The notes under the pieces are model-generated. The model was not told the origin of the DNA. It saw nothing but the letters and a program-made list of their open reading frames with translations, and did not search any database. Shown piece by piece: positions 13,159-25,500 of a stretch of 64,000 nt of DNA (the first letter of the stretch is position 1; each line of letters begins with the position of its first letter). The DNA is taken from NCBI RefSeq assembly GCF_014851395.1, contig NW_024040485.1, positions 19,475,276 through 19,539,275 of the forward strand, given 5' to 3'. This stretch comes from Micropterus salmoides. Taxonomy: Eukaryota; Chordata; Actinopteri; Centrarchiformes; Centrarchidae. The position numbers and the translations under genes are program-made.

Positions 13159-13175
13159 CGTGTGTGTGTGTGAGT

Positions 13176-13207
<32 letters not shown>

Positions 13208-13235
13208 CCGTGTATGTGTGTGTGTGTGTGTGTGT
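13159..13235. repeat. (TG)n microsatellite, interrupted
   Basis: TG runs broken by AG, TT, CC and TA units over about 75 bp. Confidence 0.93.
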
Positions 13236-13973
13236 AACTTAACCGTGAGCAGTTCATAAGGACATTTTAGATTTTAAACAGCTGCGTCAATTTGTCACAT
13301 GTCTTTTTTTTATTTTATGGATTGTTATATTGTTCACCGTGATCCAGTTTGCTGCACAGGACAAATTAAGAAATTACCAATCAAAAAGCAAAGAAAGATA
13401 TTTCCATTCTCATTCATTAAACACGCACAAATAATAACATCTTCCCAGAAAGAATTCTGCCTTTACTTCAACAGTGGCTGTGCCGAAGTAGGCTATTAAA
13501 TAAAGCTAAATTGAGCTTTTTAAAAAAGGTTATTAGATGCTGACCTATGCTGCAAAAGGTTCTAAAAGGTCCTTTTTCGATTTAAAAACTTTAATGTAAA
13601 TTATATTTTTCAAGTAGCCTATAAGGTAATATGTAGGCCTATTTCTTTTTAGGAATTACACTGACAGGAAACAGACACACACTCACCCACCTCTTTAAAC
13701 CAATGTATTCTGCTCTTTGTGAGCTGCAGGCCCCCTGTCCTAAAGCCCAAAAGAAACCTAAAAAGATAAAGACTAGGCCGAAACATACAGCGATTAATGC
13801 ACATTTTTCTAGTTTTATTTTCCAGATTTTAATCACAAATATACTTTTTAAGAGCCTCAGATTGAAAATATTTTTAACCAACCAGAGCCTATAAAATTAA
13901 ACAGAAAACCCTAAGTGTTATTTCTGGATATCATAAAGCTCCATGGTTAAGCTGTTTCCCCTAAAGTTCAGAG

Positions 13974-14007
13974 ATTGATCGCGGCGTTCGATATATTGAT
14001 AATCGAT
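13974..14007. promoter_or_regulatory. ATTGAT x2 plus ATCGAT cluster upstream of onecut3
   Basis: ATTGAT at 13974-13979 and 13995-14000, and ATCGAT at 14002-14007, give three candidate ONECUT cores in 34 bp, about 2 kb upstream of the gene. This is the densest cluster upstream of the transcription unit. Confidence 0.4.
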
Positions 14008-16162
14008 CACTTCAATCTCACTCGGCGCTGTTTGCTAAACACAGAGGCATTTGTGAGATCTTTTCAGTGGTTAGGCTTTGACCTGTAGCACATGAATGAC
14101 TGGCACCGGGAATATGTTGAAAAAAATAAATGTCAGCCTGGCTGTTTTATTATCTATTGAGCAAAAGGCCGTTAAAAACTTCTGCTTCCTCCTCCTTTCA
14201 ATAAGGTTAATAATGACATCCGTGCTGGCCTATTCAGCTTCTTATATTGATGTGGCTCACAGGAACGGCGTTATTTCGTTGATGAGAAAGAAGACAAGCC
14301 TTTCTGCTTATTTATTTCATCGAAAAAAAACTTAGAAATTTCATATTCTATCTTTATTTATTTGTTTACTTAGATTTCAATTAATTTTCGCCAGAATTGC
14401 TATCCCTGTATCCACCATTATCCACCATTGTTTCCAAATGTTTGTGATTTGGTCAGTATTTCACGTAATTCACAGTCATCCTGTGAACATAATCCACTGT
14501 TCATGTAAGGTATAGCCCGATGAGTTGTGGCAAATCAAACACATACTGCTAAATTATATAATATATATTACTAAAACAGTAAACGACCAACTGGAACAGA
14601 GCAGAACAAATCTCATTCAAAAACATTCAAGATGTTTCCCCTCGGTCGTCAGAATGTGCTGAAGCGCATCAGTAAAGGGCACTGCAGATTATTTATGTGT
14701 AAACTCAGTAGCTGGCGTGGTGAAGTGAAGTGGTGGTTTAGTCTTATCTGCTTCTCTGCTGTCTATCTAACACAATTGACTGTATGTTTTACAAAAGAAA
14801 AATTGAAAAAAAATATTGATTACATTTTTTCTTCTTCTGTAAGATGACCAAGCCACAGCTAAACCGGATACTCGAATGCAGAAAAAACATATGTTTGCCA
14901 GACTGAAAAAAAGAAAGTTCTCATTTACAGTATTAGGACAAATTAAAACTTCGAACTACAACATTTTCTGCACATTGACTCAACAATGCTTTTCACACCA
15001 GTAAAAGTAATTAGAAAAATAATTAGGCTATTAAAAAACATACTTTTTAAATTTAAATTTAAGTTTTTTGTTACCTCAGTGATGTTTTTATAATGAGTTC
15101 TTTTTCATATGTAGGGCTGAACTGTACATCTGTGGTAGACAGCCCAGTGATGTCTGTCAAATTGCTTTTTTTATTAAAACATGTCCTAAATATTGGATAT
15201 ACTCAAAGTAAGATTATTTTCATATTTATGGGAAATAATGTTACGTTTAAATGCATTAAAGCGAAATTCAGCTTTTCTCATAGATTCACATAAGACAGTT
15301 TGTGTCTCATTAGAGATAATTCAACCTACTGAAAGTCTTTTACTGGAGGAAGTATATAATTTAAAAAAAAAGCAATTTAATTGAGTTGAGTTTTATTGAG
15401 TGTTTTGTAAAGATATTACAGATTTCTAAAGCAGCATTTGAGCGTTGTGCTGAACATTTACATTGCCGTAGTCTGTACATTTTCTCCACCCTGCTTCTAT
15501 TGCAGTAGTTAAATGTATTGAGTTGTGGACGAGCACAGTGAGTGTCTACAAAGTGAGAAACTGCAGTCAGTATTTTATCAGCTTTTTCAAGAAGACAGAA
15601 TACAACCCTCATTAAATCTAATAAGTCCGAAACGGAAATTAAACAATATCATAGATATTATTTATATTTAATATAAAAACAGCATCTGTACATCTCAACA
15701 TATCCTGTGATGATGAAAGAATAAAAATGCACATAAGACATGAATGATAGTAATAGTGAAGACTGAAAAATGTGGGGGGGGATTGTCAATATTTACCAAC
15801 ACAGAAGCAATTTATTTTGTTGTATTATGGTGCAATTAACTACTGAAAAAAATCATATTGATTAAAACAAATCAACAACTTAATCTACTTGCTTGATTGG
15901 CACAATACTGAAATACCAAATTAGGATATTCTTGTCATTGAACCAAACTGACCGACTGCCATAGAGTATTTTTAAGTCAAGAAGTTAGGCACAGTTTGAG
16001 ATCCAAAGCCCATGTTTCCTATTTTATTTCGAAGTTACCCCCCCGCCCCCCCCAACATTTCACCACATAGTCATGGTGACGTTTTCATTAATCATATCTC
16101 TTTATCAACAGAAAATGCACAGGAGTACAACTTCTCCAGCATCCGTATCCTCTCAGGCACCG

Positions 16163-16175
16163 GTTGCTAAGTAAC
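16163..16175. promoter_or_regulatory. RFX-type X-box
   Basis: GTTGCTAAGTAAC closely matches the palindromic X-box bound by RFX factors (GTTRCC-AT-GGYAAC type). It is an isolated site with no adjacent gene start visible. Confidence 0.35.
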
Positions 16176-16221
16176 AGAAGGAGAGATGTATTGAGACAGA
16201 ATAGTCAATCAATTCTCCATG

Positions 16222-16224
<3 letters not shown>

Positions 16225-16259
<35 letters not shown>
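16225..16259. repeat. (GT)n microsatellite
   Basis: GT run of about 35 bp. Confidence 0.95.
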
Positions 16260-16260
<1 letters not shown>

Positions 16261-17386
16261 ACAGAGCCATGCTGTTTCTGCAGTTGAGTGTATGTCTGTA
16301 AGTAAAGGCTGGGAGAATATAATTTCCATTTTAGAATTGAATTAAAATATCTCAAATACCCCTTTATCTTACTCGATGAAATGGTAAGATATAGATATAG
16401 ATTATAATATAAATGGTTCACAAGTTCCAGACTTGTCATTTCAACCACTTAATTTTGAGAGCAACATAATCTTTAGCCACTTTATATCCAAAGGTCATAA
16501 GTCACCTTGCTTCTCCTGCAGGGATTACCTGCTTTTCATCTCATCACTCGGTGCAGTTTGAGGCTTATAAGGGAAACGCTTATCTTCACCGTACAGAGGC
16601 AAAGCAACAGATTATTAATCAGCTGGACCACTGGAAGACCTTATGCTGCAGGTACCCAAAAGGGATGCATTGGACATCATTCACTTTGCCCCGGATCGAA
16701 ATCAGCTCCAAAAAACAAAACAACAGTGACCTCTCCGGACTTTGTTGTTCTTGAACAGAAAGGGACGGAACAGTTTCACACTCTTAGTGCAAACATATTG
16801 GGATCCTGTTTCTGATGACTAATTCAATAGACAAAAAGGGTTATTTTTGAGTGTGTGTATGTGTGTGTCGAGTTTTGTTTCTCATCACAATCTATCGTTT
16901 AAGGATAGAGAGTATCGTATGTTGTGCAGATTTTAATAGTCTATGGGACAAATTTGAGGATATATAAAAATAAAATTGATTTGAGATGAACGAACTGTAC
17001 CTTTACTTATCCTTAGTGAGTATGATTTACTCACACTGGTCTGCTTGAGCTCAGACTTTCTAACGTCTCCATGAAAATACGTAAGATTTGTTTTGTTCTG
17101 TATTGTTAAAAGAAAAGACTATAAACCCAAAATGTAGAAATGTACAGATTTGCTGTAAACCCTCGTCTCCATGTCTGTTCCCCTTCAGAAGGAGGCAGAG
17201 AAATGTGCTGGTTTCATACACTCCATTGATTTTGCCCTCAAACAAAGACAGACAGAGAGAGAGAGGTGGAGGCAGGGAGCACAGAGAGAGAAATGAGAGA
17301 TAGATGAACGCACAGCCAACATTTAAGAATCTGTTTGGCAATTATTGGCAACTGCCATAAGGAGAAACAAGAATGAGTATTAAAGG

Positions 17387-17388
<2 letters not shown>

Positions 17389-17467
<79 letters not shown>
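17389..17467. repeat. (GT)39 microsatellite
   Basis: Pure GT run of about 78 bp, the longest dinucleotide tract in the window. Confidence 0.98.
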
Positions 17468-17468
<1 letters not shown>

Positions 17469-18451
17469 ATTTCGGAGGGGAAAGCACTCATCAAGCCGGC
17501 TTCAAGCTCTATATGCAGAAAAGGTGCCGCTTACTCTGCGAATGAGTGTGTCACAGAGCAACAGAGCAAGAGCTGGAAACAGAGAGCAACAGGGAAGAAG
17601 GGGAGGAGGAAAGAAAGAGGTAGACAGAGAGAGAGAAAGAGAGAGAGAGAGAGGGAGGGAGAGTTGGGCTGGTGTTAAGGTGATTAGTCTGGTGGGTTGG
17701 CGATAGAGAGAGTTGATCAATAACCTATCGATCTCCCATTGCAAGTGTCATGGGGGTAGTGGGAAAGAGAGGGAGGGTGAGAGAAAGGATAGGGAGGGAG
17801 TTGGTCCTGGCTTGACTTTTAAAAATCCTTTACTCTGCAGATGACAAATAACCCATTAGATTGCAGGAGAGCTGTAAAATCTGGATATCCTTCCTGCTGC
17901 ACACACACACACACAGACATGCACACACACCTGTGCATTTTCTGATTGTTGCAAATATTTCTCACATCCAAAGAAGCATGGTACAGACGATTTTTCATCT
18001 AAGGCTGCATGCAAAAGAAAAATCATTTCTGTAAGTAGTGTGGAGGAACTATTGAGCTCAATGCAGTGAAGTTACTTAGCAGACCATTACTTCAAAGAAT
18101 TCCTCCAGGCTGAAATATTCACTGAAGCAAGTCTCACTCGATACTCACCCCAAAGCCTTTTAAAATGCTCTGCAATAAGTCTATTCGAAACAGGTGACAA
18201 ATTTGAATGCAAACAAAAGCAGGCAAGGAACAAAGCTCTCCACTTTCTTTTTTTTGGTGGATTCTTTTAGGCCGCGAAACGACAAATGTGTTGCATCCGA
18301 TGGCTTGTGTGTGTCATCTGTGTTTCCTGTTTGGAGCAGTACATGATATAATAATGAGATGATGACAAACATGGCGATTAACCATAGAGTCCCTCAGGCC
18401 TCCTCACAGACAAGAACAGTGGTTATTAGAGTCTGAAAAATGAATACTGAA

Positions 18452-18456
<5 letters not shown>

Positions 18457-18482
<26 letters not shown>
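18457..18482. repeat. (AC)n microsatellite
   Basis: AC dinucleotide run of about 26 bp. Confidence 0.93.
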
Positions 18483-18483
<1 letters not shown>

Positions 18484-19852
18484 GTGAGTCAGTTAACAGA
18501 AATATGACTTTGTGTGCAGGTGTCTTTGTTATGTGTTGTCGCCGTGATAGAGGTAATGGTGTTACAAGGTTTGTGGCTCCCCGGTGTAATCTGGACCATG
18601 CAGGGTGGGGGTCAGAATTGAGGGGTGAGAGGTGAGGGGTCACCTGGTCCTTGAAAATACCACAGAGCCCAAAGAACGGACGTCAGGGCAATAGAGAGGA
18701 GGGTTTTAACAAGCCATCATTTTTATTGTCAGCTCACATATATACCGGAAATCTTTTACTACAGCAGGTGGCTCAAAGCAAAGTGGAGTCAGGGTCCGGT
18801 GCAGGTGCATCGAAAAAAAAAACATGACGCTTTTTCCTGCCATGCATCCCAGTTGCAATCCGCTTTCACCTTGCTCAGGCAGGAGATTTGAAGGCAGGGA
18901 ATGATGGATTCTCCTCGCACTGGGGCTCGGCTCTCAAACAGCCATTATCATTACGGATCCTGCTGACTTCAGGGCTCATTTGGACAAATGGCGAGGGCTT
19001 TTGATATTTGAGGGAAGCCATGAATTAGGATGGTTAACGGGGAAAACACAGCCTCTTTGTTCAGTCCTCTCTTTCTCACCCACGCTCGGCTCTGCCATTC
19101 TTCCCCCCACTTCCATCTCCTCATTTTCCTCTCGTTCCTCCTCCTCCACCCGGCTCTCTCCTTCTTATGTCCTTGTCTCCTTTGTGCCACTACTCCCTCT
19201 CCATGCCTCCCTCTACCTGCACAAAGAGCCCCTCCCCCACCCCCAGTGTCTCTGCTGCCACACCGTCCCTCAAATTAATGTAGAGATATTGACAAGTGAT
19301 GGGGGGCATTGATCATGAGGAGGGAGAGGAGAAGAGGGCTGGGATGGCCAAACAGATGGAGAGAGCGTTCCCTTTAGGCCACCCTATAGCAGCTTACTTA
19401 GCTAGCTATCTGTGGCTGCCCAGCAAATATCTGCCAGCTTCATAAAGTTGTCAGAATCCGACAAGTCCTCCATCAATTGATTTAATTCCTCTATGATTCA
19501 GAGGTAGAGGCAAGGTGGAGAAAATGGATGATATTTTCATCACTGCTTTATACTTTACACACACAAATGCCGTTTAACCAATAATTAGCATGCACACATA
19601 CATCTCATACACCAGTGTCCACACTAAACTTATTATATGTAAACTGGAGAAGGTGCCGCTAACAATGTGCCAGTTGGTCAATACGGCAATTACATAGATG
19701 AGGGTATGGAAAGGGCAAATGATAGCCAATCAGTGAAGTGTTTTTGCTGTCTTCCAGCAAGAGCTGACCCCCTGACCCCGTTTGATGACCCTCGGGCCAA
19801 AGGTCACCTCTCCAAGGGTCAGAGGGCATTGCCATGTACTGGCCAGAGAGGC

Positions 19853-19867
19853 GTTGCTATGGTAATA
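19853..19867. promoter_or_regulatory. RFX-like palindromic site
   Basis: GTTGCTATGGTAATA resembles the RFX consensus with both half-sites. It lies in a repeat-free stretch that could be a conserved noncoding element. Confidence 0.3.
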
Positions 19868-21089
19868 GAAATGGCCGAAGAATGGCTAGGTGTGGCGTTG
19901 AGGAGGAGAGGGGTCACTGTGGACGCGCTGAGCAGTGGCGTGATGTTACTCAACCTGTTTTACCTGCATTCAGTGACAAAAAGTGCTTCATTAGTTTGAT
20001 TACTTAGTAGATGCCAAAATTTTTTTAAAGTTGACACACACACACACTGAACACACAGCACAAACTGTCATACCGGTTTGAAAATATGCACCAGTCAAAC
20101 GTTTGATTGTACCAGCTTGACACCAGGTTTTTGATTTGAGTGATTATTTCAGATTCAGATTATTTAATTTGAATTCACAAGATTCCCATTCGTGTTTAAA
20201 AAAGATCTTTCTGAAAACAAATGATTGACAATTAACTGTGCACTAATATTTAAATATAAAGGCCAATTAAATGTTTTCAGGAAAGAGTAAAGAACATAAT
20301 GACAGACTAGATATCAAGGAACTGAACTAAAGATTGAAAAATTAATTTCTTAACATGATCAAAGGTGAGTTTTTTATGTTTTGTCTTGTTTTATTGTTTC
20401 ATTGTTTTATCGCTTGTGTAAATAAAACAATTTTATCCAGTGATAGAAGGTGCTGCATATCTACTCCTGTACTGTACTTGGGGAAATTTATCTGACAGCT
20501 ATAGTTATTACTTTACATATTTAAAATTATAAAGGTTGACAACCACTGGACTAAACTATTTAACTATATATAAAGTAGTTAAAAGTAGCTCCACTTCCAC
20601 CAGCTACAACAGTTGTGTGCTGCTTACACATTGATGCATCAGTATCATTCAGAGGAGCCAGTTTTCTGCAGAATGAGTACTTTTACTGTTGATACTTTGT
20701 GGTTTTTTAGGTAGTATTTTGAATGCAGGACTTTTACTTGTGGCATGTTTTATAATGTGGTATAGATTTACCTCTACATTTCTGAACACTGCTTTTATCA
20801 CAACCTTTGAGTATCTGGGCAGAACTTTACCTTTCTCAGCACATCACTGATCATTTAGTGCAATGTTGCACCATCTTGTGGTGGTTGTCCGACTACTTTA
20901 CTTTTGGTGCTAATTGTATACCCCAAATAAAATTGTAATTATGAATTTATACTCTCTTTCTTTCTCCTCTGTGTTTAGGTTATGTCTTCAGCCTGCTTTA
21001 ACTTTAAAATTAGGGGTGGATTGCCAACATTGGTGGAGACACATTAGTAGCTGTACACTCATTGATGAGCGCTGTTTCTCTATAAGTCA

Positions 21090-21090
<1 letters not shown>

Positions 21091-21133
<43 letters not shown>
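21091..21133. repeat. (AC)n microsatellite
   Basis: AC run of about 43 bp. Confidence 0.95.
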
Positions 21134-21134
<1 letters not shown>

Positions 21135-21483
21135 TTCCATCACTTCACTGACTTACATTCACTCCCGGGAGATCCACACCCGATCCTTATCCATAATCAA
21201 CACCTAACTCCAACCATCACACTAATCTTAACCATAAACCAAGTTTTAAGCGTAAAATGTTATGATTTACGTTGAAGAGGCTTGCTTTTTGTTCCACAGA
21301 GGGAGGTGAGTCCCCATAGTGTCTCCAAAATGCCACAATGTGAGTACACCGTCACACAAACTGCTCTGCACTCCACTGTTAGTTTGCCACTTAATTGTCA
21401 CTGCTGTGTGGCTAGTGCCCTGGCTTATAGGCTATTTAACTGGATAATGTTATAAAACATAACGGTAGCCTCAGAGTCTTGTG

Positions 21484-22193
21484 TGAAGGTATTATTGGAG
21501 CAAAACAACTGAGCACCTGTGACAGTGGAATTTGCAGTTGTAGAAAATTGTCACAGTTGTATCAGTGAATTCGAAGTCAAGGAGAAAAATACTTTTTCTT
21601 TCTTTCCAACACAACAGTTACAGTTTCTCAAACTGGGCATTGCAGGTGCCCAAAAAGGTTACAATCCTATAACCTACAGCCTCCATGCTTGACTCAAATT
21701 GTAAACTAGTCCTCCAGAATTAACATTTCCCATTACTCAACACTATTAAAATAGTAAATTCATCAAATTCAGTGCCCCTAAGCTTAAGCAGCGACTTTTC
21801 TTCACATTTCACTGGGGAAATTTAGCGCATGGAAATTGTCATTTGTGAGCATTTGAGACACGTAACAGCAGATTCAAGCAGTTGTTATCATTGACTTGTG
21901 TTTGTGCTAGAAAAATATCCAGGAAAAAATTTTGTAACGGTGTGCAACTCTCATTGCATAAATCCACAAACTGATTTGAGGTGCAAATTTTTCCCATGCA
22001 TATAAGATTTGTGCTAGAATTGAGAAGATGTAGGCCTAACTGTGTGGGAAAGAAACAATTCTACAGGTTTGCAACCCCTATTTCTCTCTGTGACTTCAAA
22101 TTTACTGATACACAAGTGTGACTATTTTCTACAACACAGGATTACAGATTCCACTGTCACAGCAGGTGCTCAGTTGTTCCAATAATATCTTCA
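21484..22193. mobile_element. Non-autonomous element with about 140-160 bp inverted repeats
   Basis: The left arm (21484-21621) is mirrored by the right arm (22033-22193). Shared words include TATTATTGGA, CAACTGAGCACCTG, TGACAGTGGAAT, TTGTAGAAAAT, TATCAGTGAAT and TTCTTTCC, with small gaps. The roughly 410 bp centre has no coding potential. Long imperfect inverted repeats around a non-coding core suggest a foldback or MITE-type DNA transposon. The family is unknown and no clear target-site duplication was identified. Confidence 0.75.
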
Positions 22194-22520
22194 TAGGGTC
22201 ACAGGAGTCACGACCCTGGGCGTCTTGCTGCAGGCCTGCACCAGTTGAAACCTGTCAAATGAGCTGGGTTTTATTACTCCATTAGCTCAGGTTTTCTTCT
22301 CTGCCACTTCACATCAGCTGATCTTAAGGAAGATCTATTTTATGGTGTAGCGAGTGCACCTATCTGTGAAACCTTATTAGGACAACCTACCGACCAGTCA
22401 AACAGGGCTCGTGATCTGATGTCCTCGGTGTGTCCTGACGACAGTGTAACTCCTCTGGTTATAAGAAGAGTGCTTTTTTCGGTGCTTTTTTCGGTCATGT
22501 CGGATGGAAGAGTGTGAGAC

Positions 22521-25500
22521 TTCGATGAAATAGTGCGACTACGGCCTCTTTCAAATTCTAATGATTCGCTCTGCGCATTTTAAGTGTAATGCCGTGTGGG
22601 TAGGCTACATGGGATTGATTCGGTCTTACTGATTGTCTCTGCTGTTAATTATAGTGGGATCTGGTGTGTGACAATTCATTCAATTCAAATTGAACTTAAC
22701 TTCTAAATGCAATTTTATCTTATTTGAGAATAAAACACTTTATTTTACAGTCTCGGTTTTGGCATTGGTTACGCCTTGTTGACGCTCTTTGCCTACTTCA
22801 TACAAGGCTGGAGGATGCTGCTGGTTGCTACCGCCATTCCTGATTTTCTATTTGTTCCAACATGGTGGTAAGTCATCGGCTGATGCTATGTTATTGATCA
22901 GTGCTCTGTCCCATGCCAAATGTTAGTGTCTCCTCTATTTAAATTCACATTCTTCTGTTTTCAATTGTGCTGTGTCTTATGACATATAACTGAGTGGGCA
23001 AGGTGAAAGGAGTGTATCTGGTTTGTAACTTTATTTTATTGTTTTAGGAAACAATCAAGTTGATTGTGATTTATAAAGGGAAATCGGTGTAGGACGTGCA
23101 TGCATACTGTTTTATAACAGTGATTCCTCTAGGATTTTTTTCAGCAGCAGGGGCAGGAAAAACTCGACTATAACTACAGATATGCAAGTTGACTGCAATT
23201 AATTGCAAATAAAATTGATAAAAAGCCAAAGGATTGCACCTCTGTGTCTGCACCATGACTAGACTGAGCTGGTCCCAGTTCTTGTTGCTGATGAGTGTCT
23301 GTCTTTCTGCAATCAAACTGCTTTAATAGTAAACCTGACTGTCTCCTCCCTGTCTGAGATTTTACAGTTCAGCTCCAAACTGATTTCAACCTTAACACAG
23401 TGTGCATATTATGTATTCTTTGGAACCTTTACGGCTTTTGATTTGTGATTGTATGACATGATTATAGCCCATGCATTACCAAAATCAGATACATCTATGT
23501 GAAGCTTTTCTGACCAACTTTCACTGGTGTGTGCAATGTCTATGTTATAAAATTTTTTCACATGCTCCATGTAATTCTGTGTCTTGCTTTGTGTTCAGGG
23601 TGATCAGAATCTCCACGTTGGCTTTTACATAAAGTTCGGGTGAAGGAGGCTGAGCATGTCATACGCTGCCAAAATGAACAGAGTCACCATCTCTGACGTT
23701 ATATTCAGGGCAGGGGAGTGCTTGGAGTTAATGGTAATTATTCAATTTTTACTCCTCATGCTGTGGTAGCTATTGTACTCCAGTGTAAAACATGGTCTAA
23801 ACTGTAACCAGGTGGTACTTTTGTAAAACAGACAAACTACTCGTTTCAAATCATCTAGTCACTTGTGCACATCATAGAAGCAATTTCTCGTTCTTTTGAA
23901 CAAATTGCAAGAACTCTGACACATTCATGCAAATGAGTATGCACAATTGTGTGCTGTTTCCTACATTATCAATTGCTTATGTCATGTTGATCACAATATT
24001 ACTACTTACTATACTTACTATAATATTATACTTACTATACTACTCTGTTGAATAGCCAAAACATATAGACAGAAGTTCATTGCATAAGTCACTACATGAC
24101 ACAAGGACTGGTCATTCTGATGGCACTGACATGTTCGCTGACATAAATATTTACTTTTACAGTTTTTTATCAATTGATTTAGCCCATTTACTGACACAAA
24201 CTTACAATTGTCAAAACTCAAAAGAAAGTAAAATCCTCACACTAAATGGTACCACTCTATGCGGTCTGCAATATGTGATTACTCAATCAAAAGAACATAC
24301 TCATGTTTCAAATGTAAAATAGATCCATTAATGAATAAATCATTGTAATCAAAACAAAAGGTTCCTTTATCATTGCTTAGACCAAGACTGTCAAAATGCA
24401 AAGACATCTTGTCAAATGATAACACACTCTGAAATTGTGGTAGTCTAATTGCTAACATTGTATTTTTAGGCAGCTGAATAGTATTGATGTCAGCTGTAAG
24501 GGCAGAAAATTGTTTTCTCCTTACACTTATCATCTTTTATGCAAGTACTTATAAGAGTGTTATTTTTCTCCTGTTATTATGTCTTATATATTGTTTTAAA
24601 TATTTAACCTGTTCCATCTTTATTATTGTTCTTGTTATTCCAGTCTGTCCACATGTGTGGGGTTTAGGTCAGGAATGTAGGGTTGTTGATTGTTTTCCTC
24701 ACTAACTGTTCTTCTCCTTTTGTTCCCCAAAACATAGATGCTCAGACTGTGTAAATGATCATCCAGTTGTTTGCTCTTGGCCAGACGTTAGTGACCGTCT
24801 TAGGAGACAGAACCTCTGGTCTAGCTGATTCTGTTGTAGTACTTCTCTGTTTATTCTCTTTTGTTAAATAAATTCAGTTCGTTGTAACTCAATTATTTGC
24901 TCAACCTCTCACCAGGAATACAATTTCCACAACATCAGCCATGGCACACACTATACATTAAACAAAAAAATGTTGACGACACCGTGGACTGGCCCAGATT
25001 AGGCTGCACTCTCCGACCAGCATCTGTCATACTTAAGCCATGGTTGATTACATGGTCTATGAATGTTGCTTGTATCGCATTTGAGATTTCTCTGTATCTA
25101 TGCATTTCTCTGGCTCTTCCCCGTCCTCTGTGCCCCCTCTCTCGTCCTCTCTCCCTCACCATACCACCCGACACTCTAATGCCCCTTCCTCTTGCCCCTG
25201 TCTGTCTCCTGCATGCTCCATATTCCACAGCTGTAACATTCAGTCTTACCCTTGCAGTATAAATTTGTTTTCTGAACTGATTGGTTATGAGTTTCCCCTG
25301 TTAGCTAAATTGGACAGCAGTTGCATTTGGTTGCTCTAAATTGTGGGAAAATTGAATTGTTCCCCATCTAAGTCTATCCATCTGACAACTTTTAAGTTGG
25401 TCGCTCTATTTAGCATGTAGGGATTTATACAATGAACATGTGTATAACTGCGTTTGAGAGTGATATGATTCAAAAAGCAAACGAATACAAAGTATTTTGA

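Larger units (their letters stand above)
12101..21483. other. Gene-poor region upstream of onecut3
   Basis: No exon with recognisable homology was found on either strand. The region contains GT/CA microsatellites, a GA-rich tract (about 17.58-17.66 kb), RFX-like X-boxes, and repeat-free stretches of moderate GC (about 16.5-16.8 and 18.7-19.95 kb) that could be regulatory. Open frames here look like chance frames in low-complexity or noncoding sequence. Confidence 0.6.

Noticed and set aside
16507..16815. 102-codon plus-strand open frame upstream of onecut3
   Set aside because: No recognisable domain and no splice or promoter context; the sequence looks more like a noncoding element.
19667..19999. 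110-codon plus-strand open frame
   Set aside because: No known motif, no good start context and no neighbouring exon.
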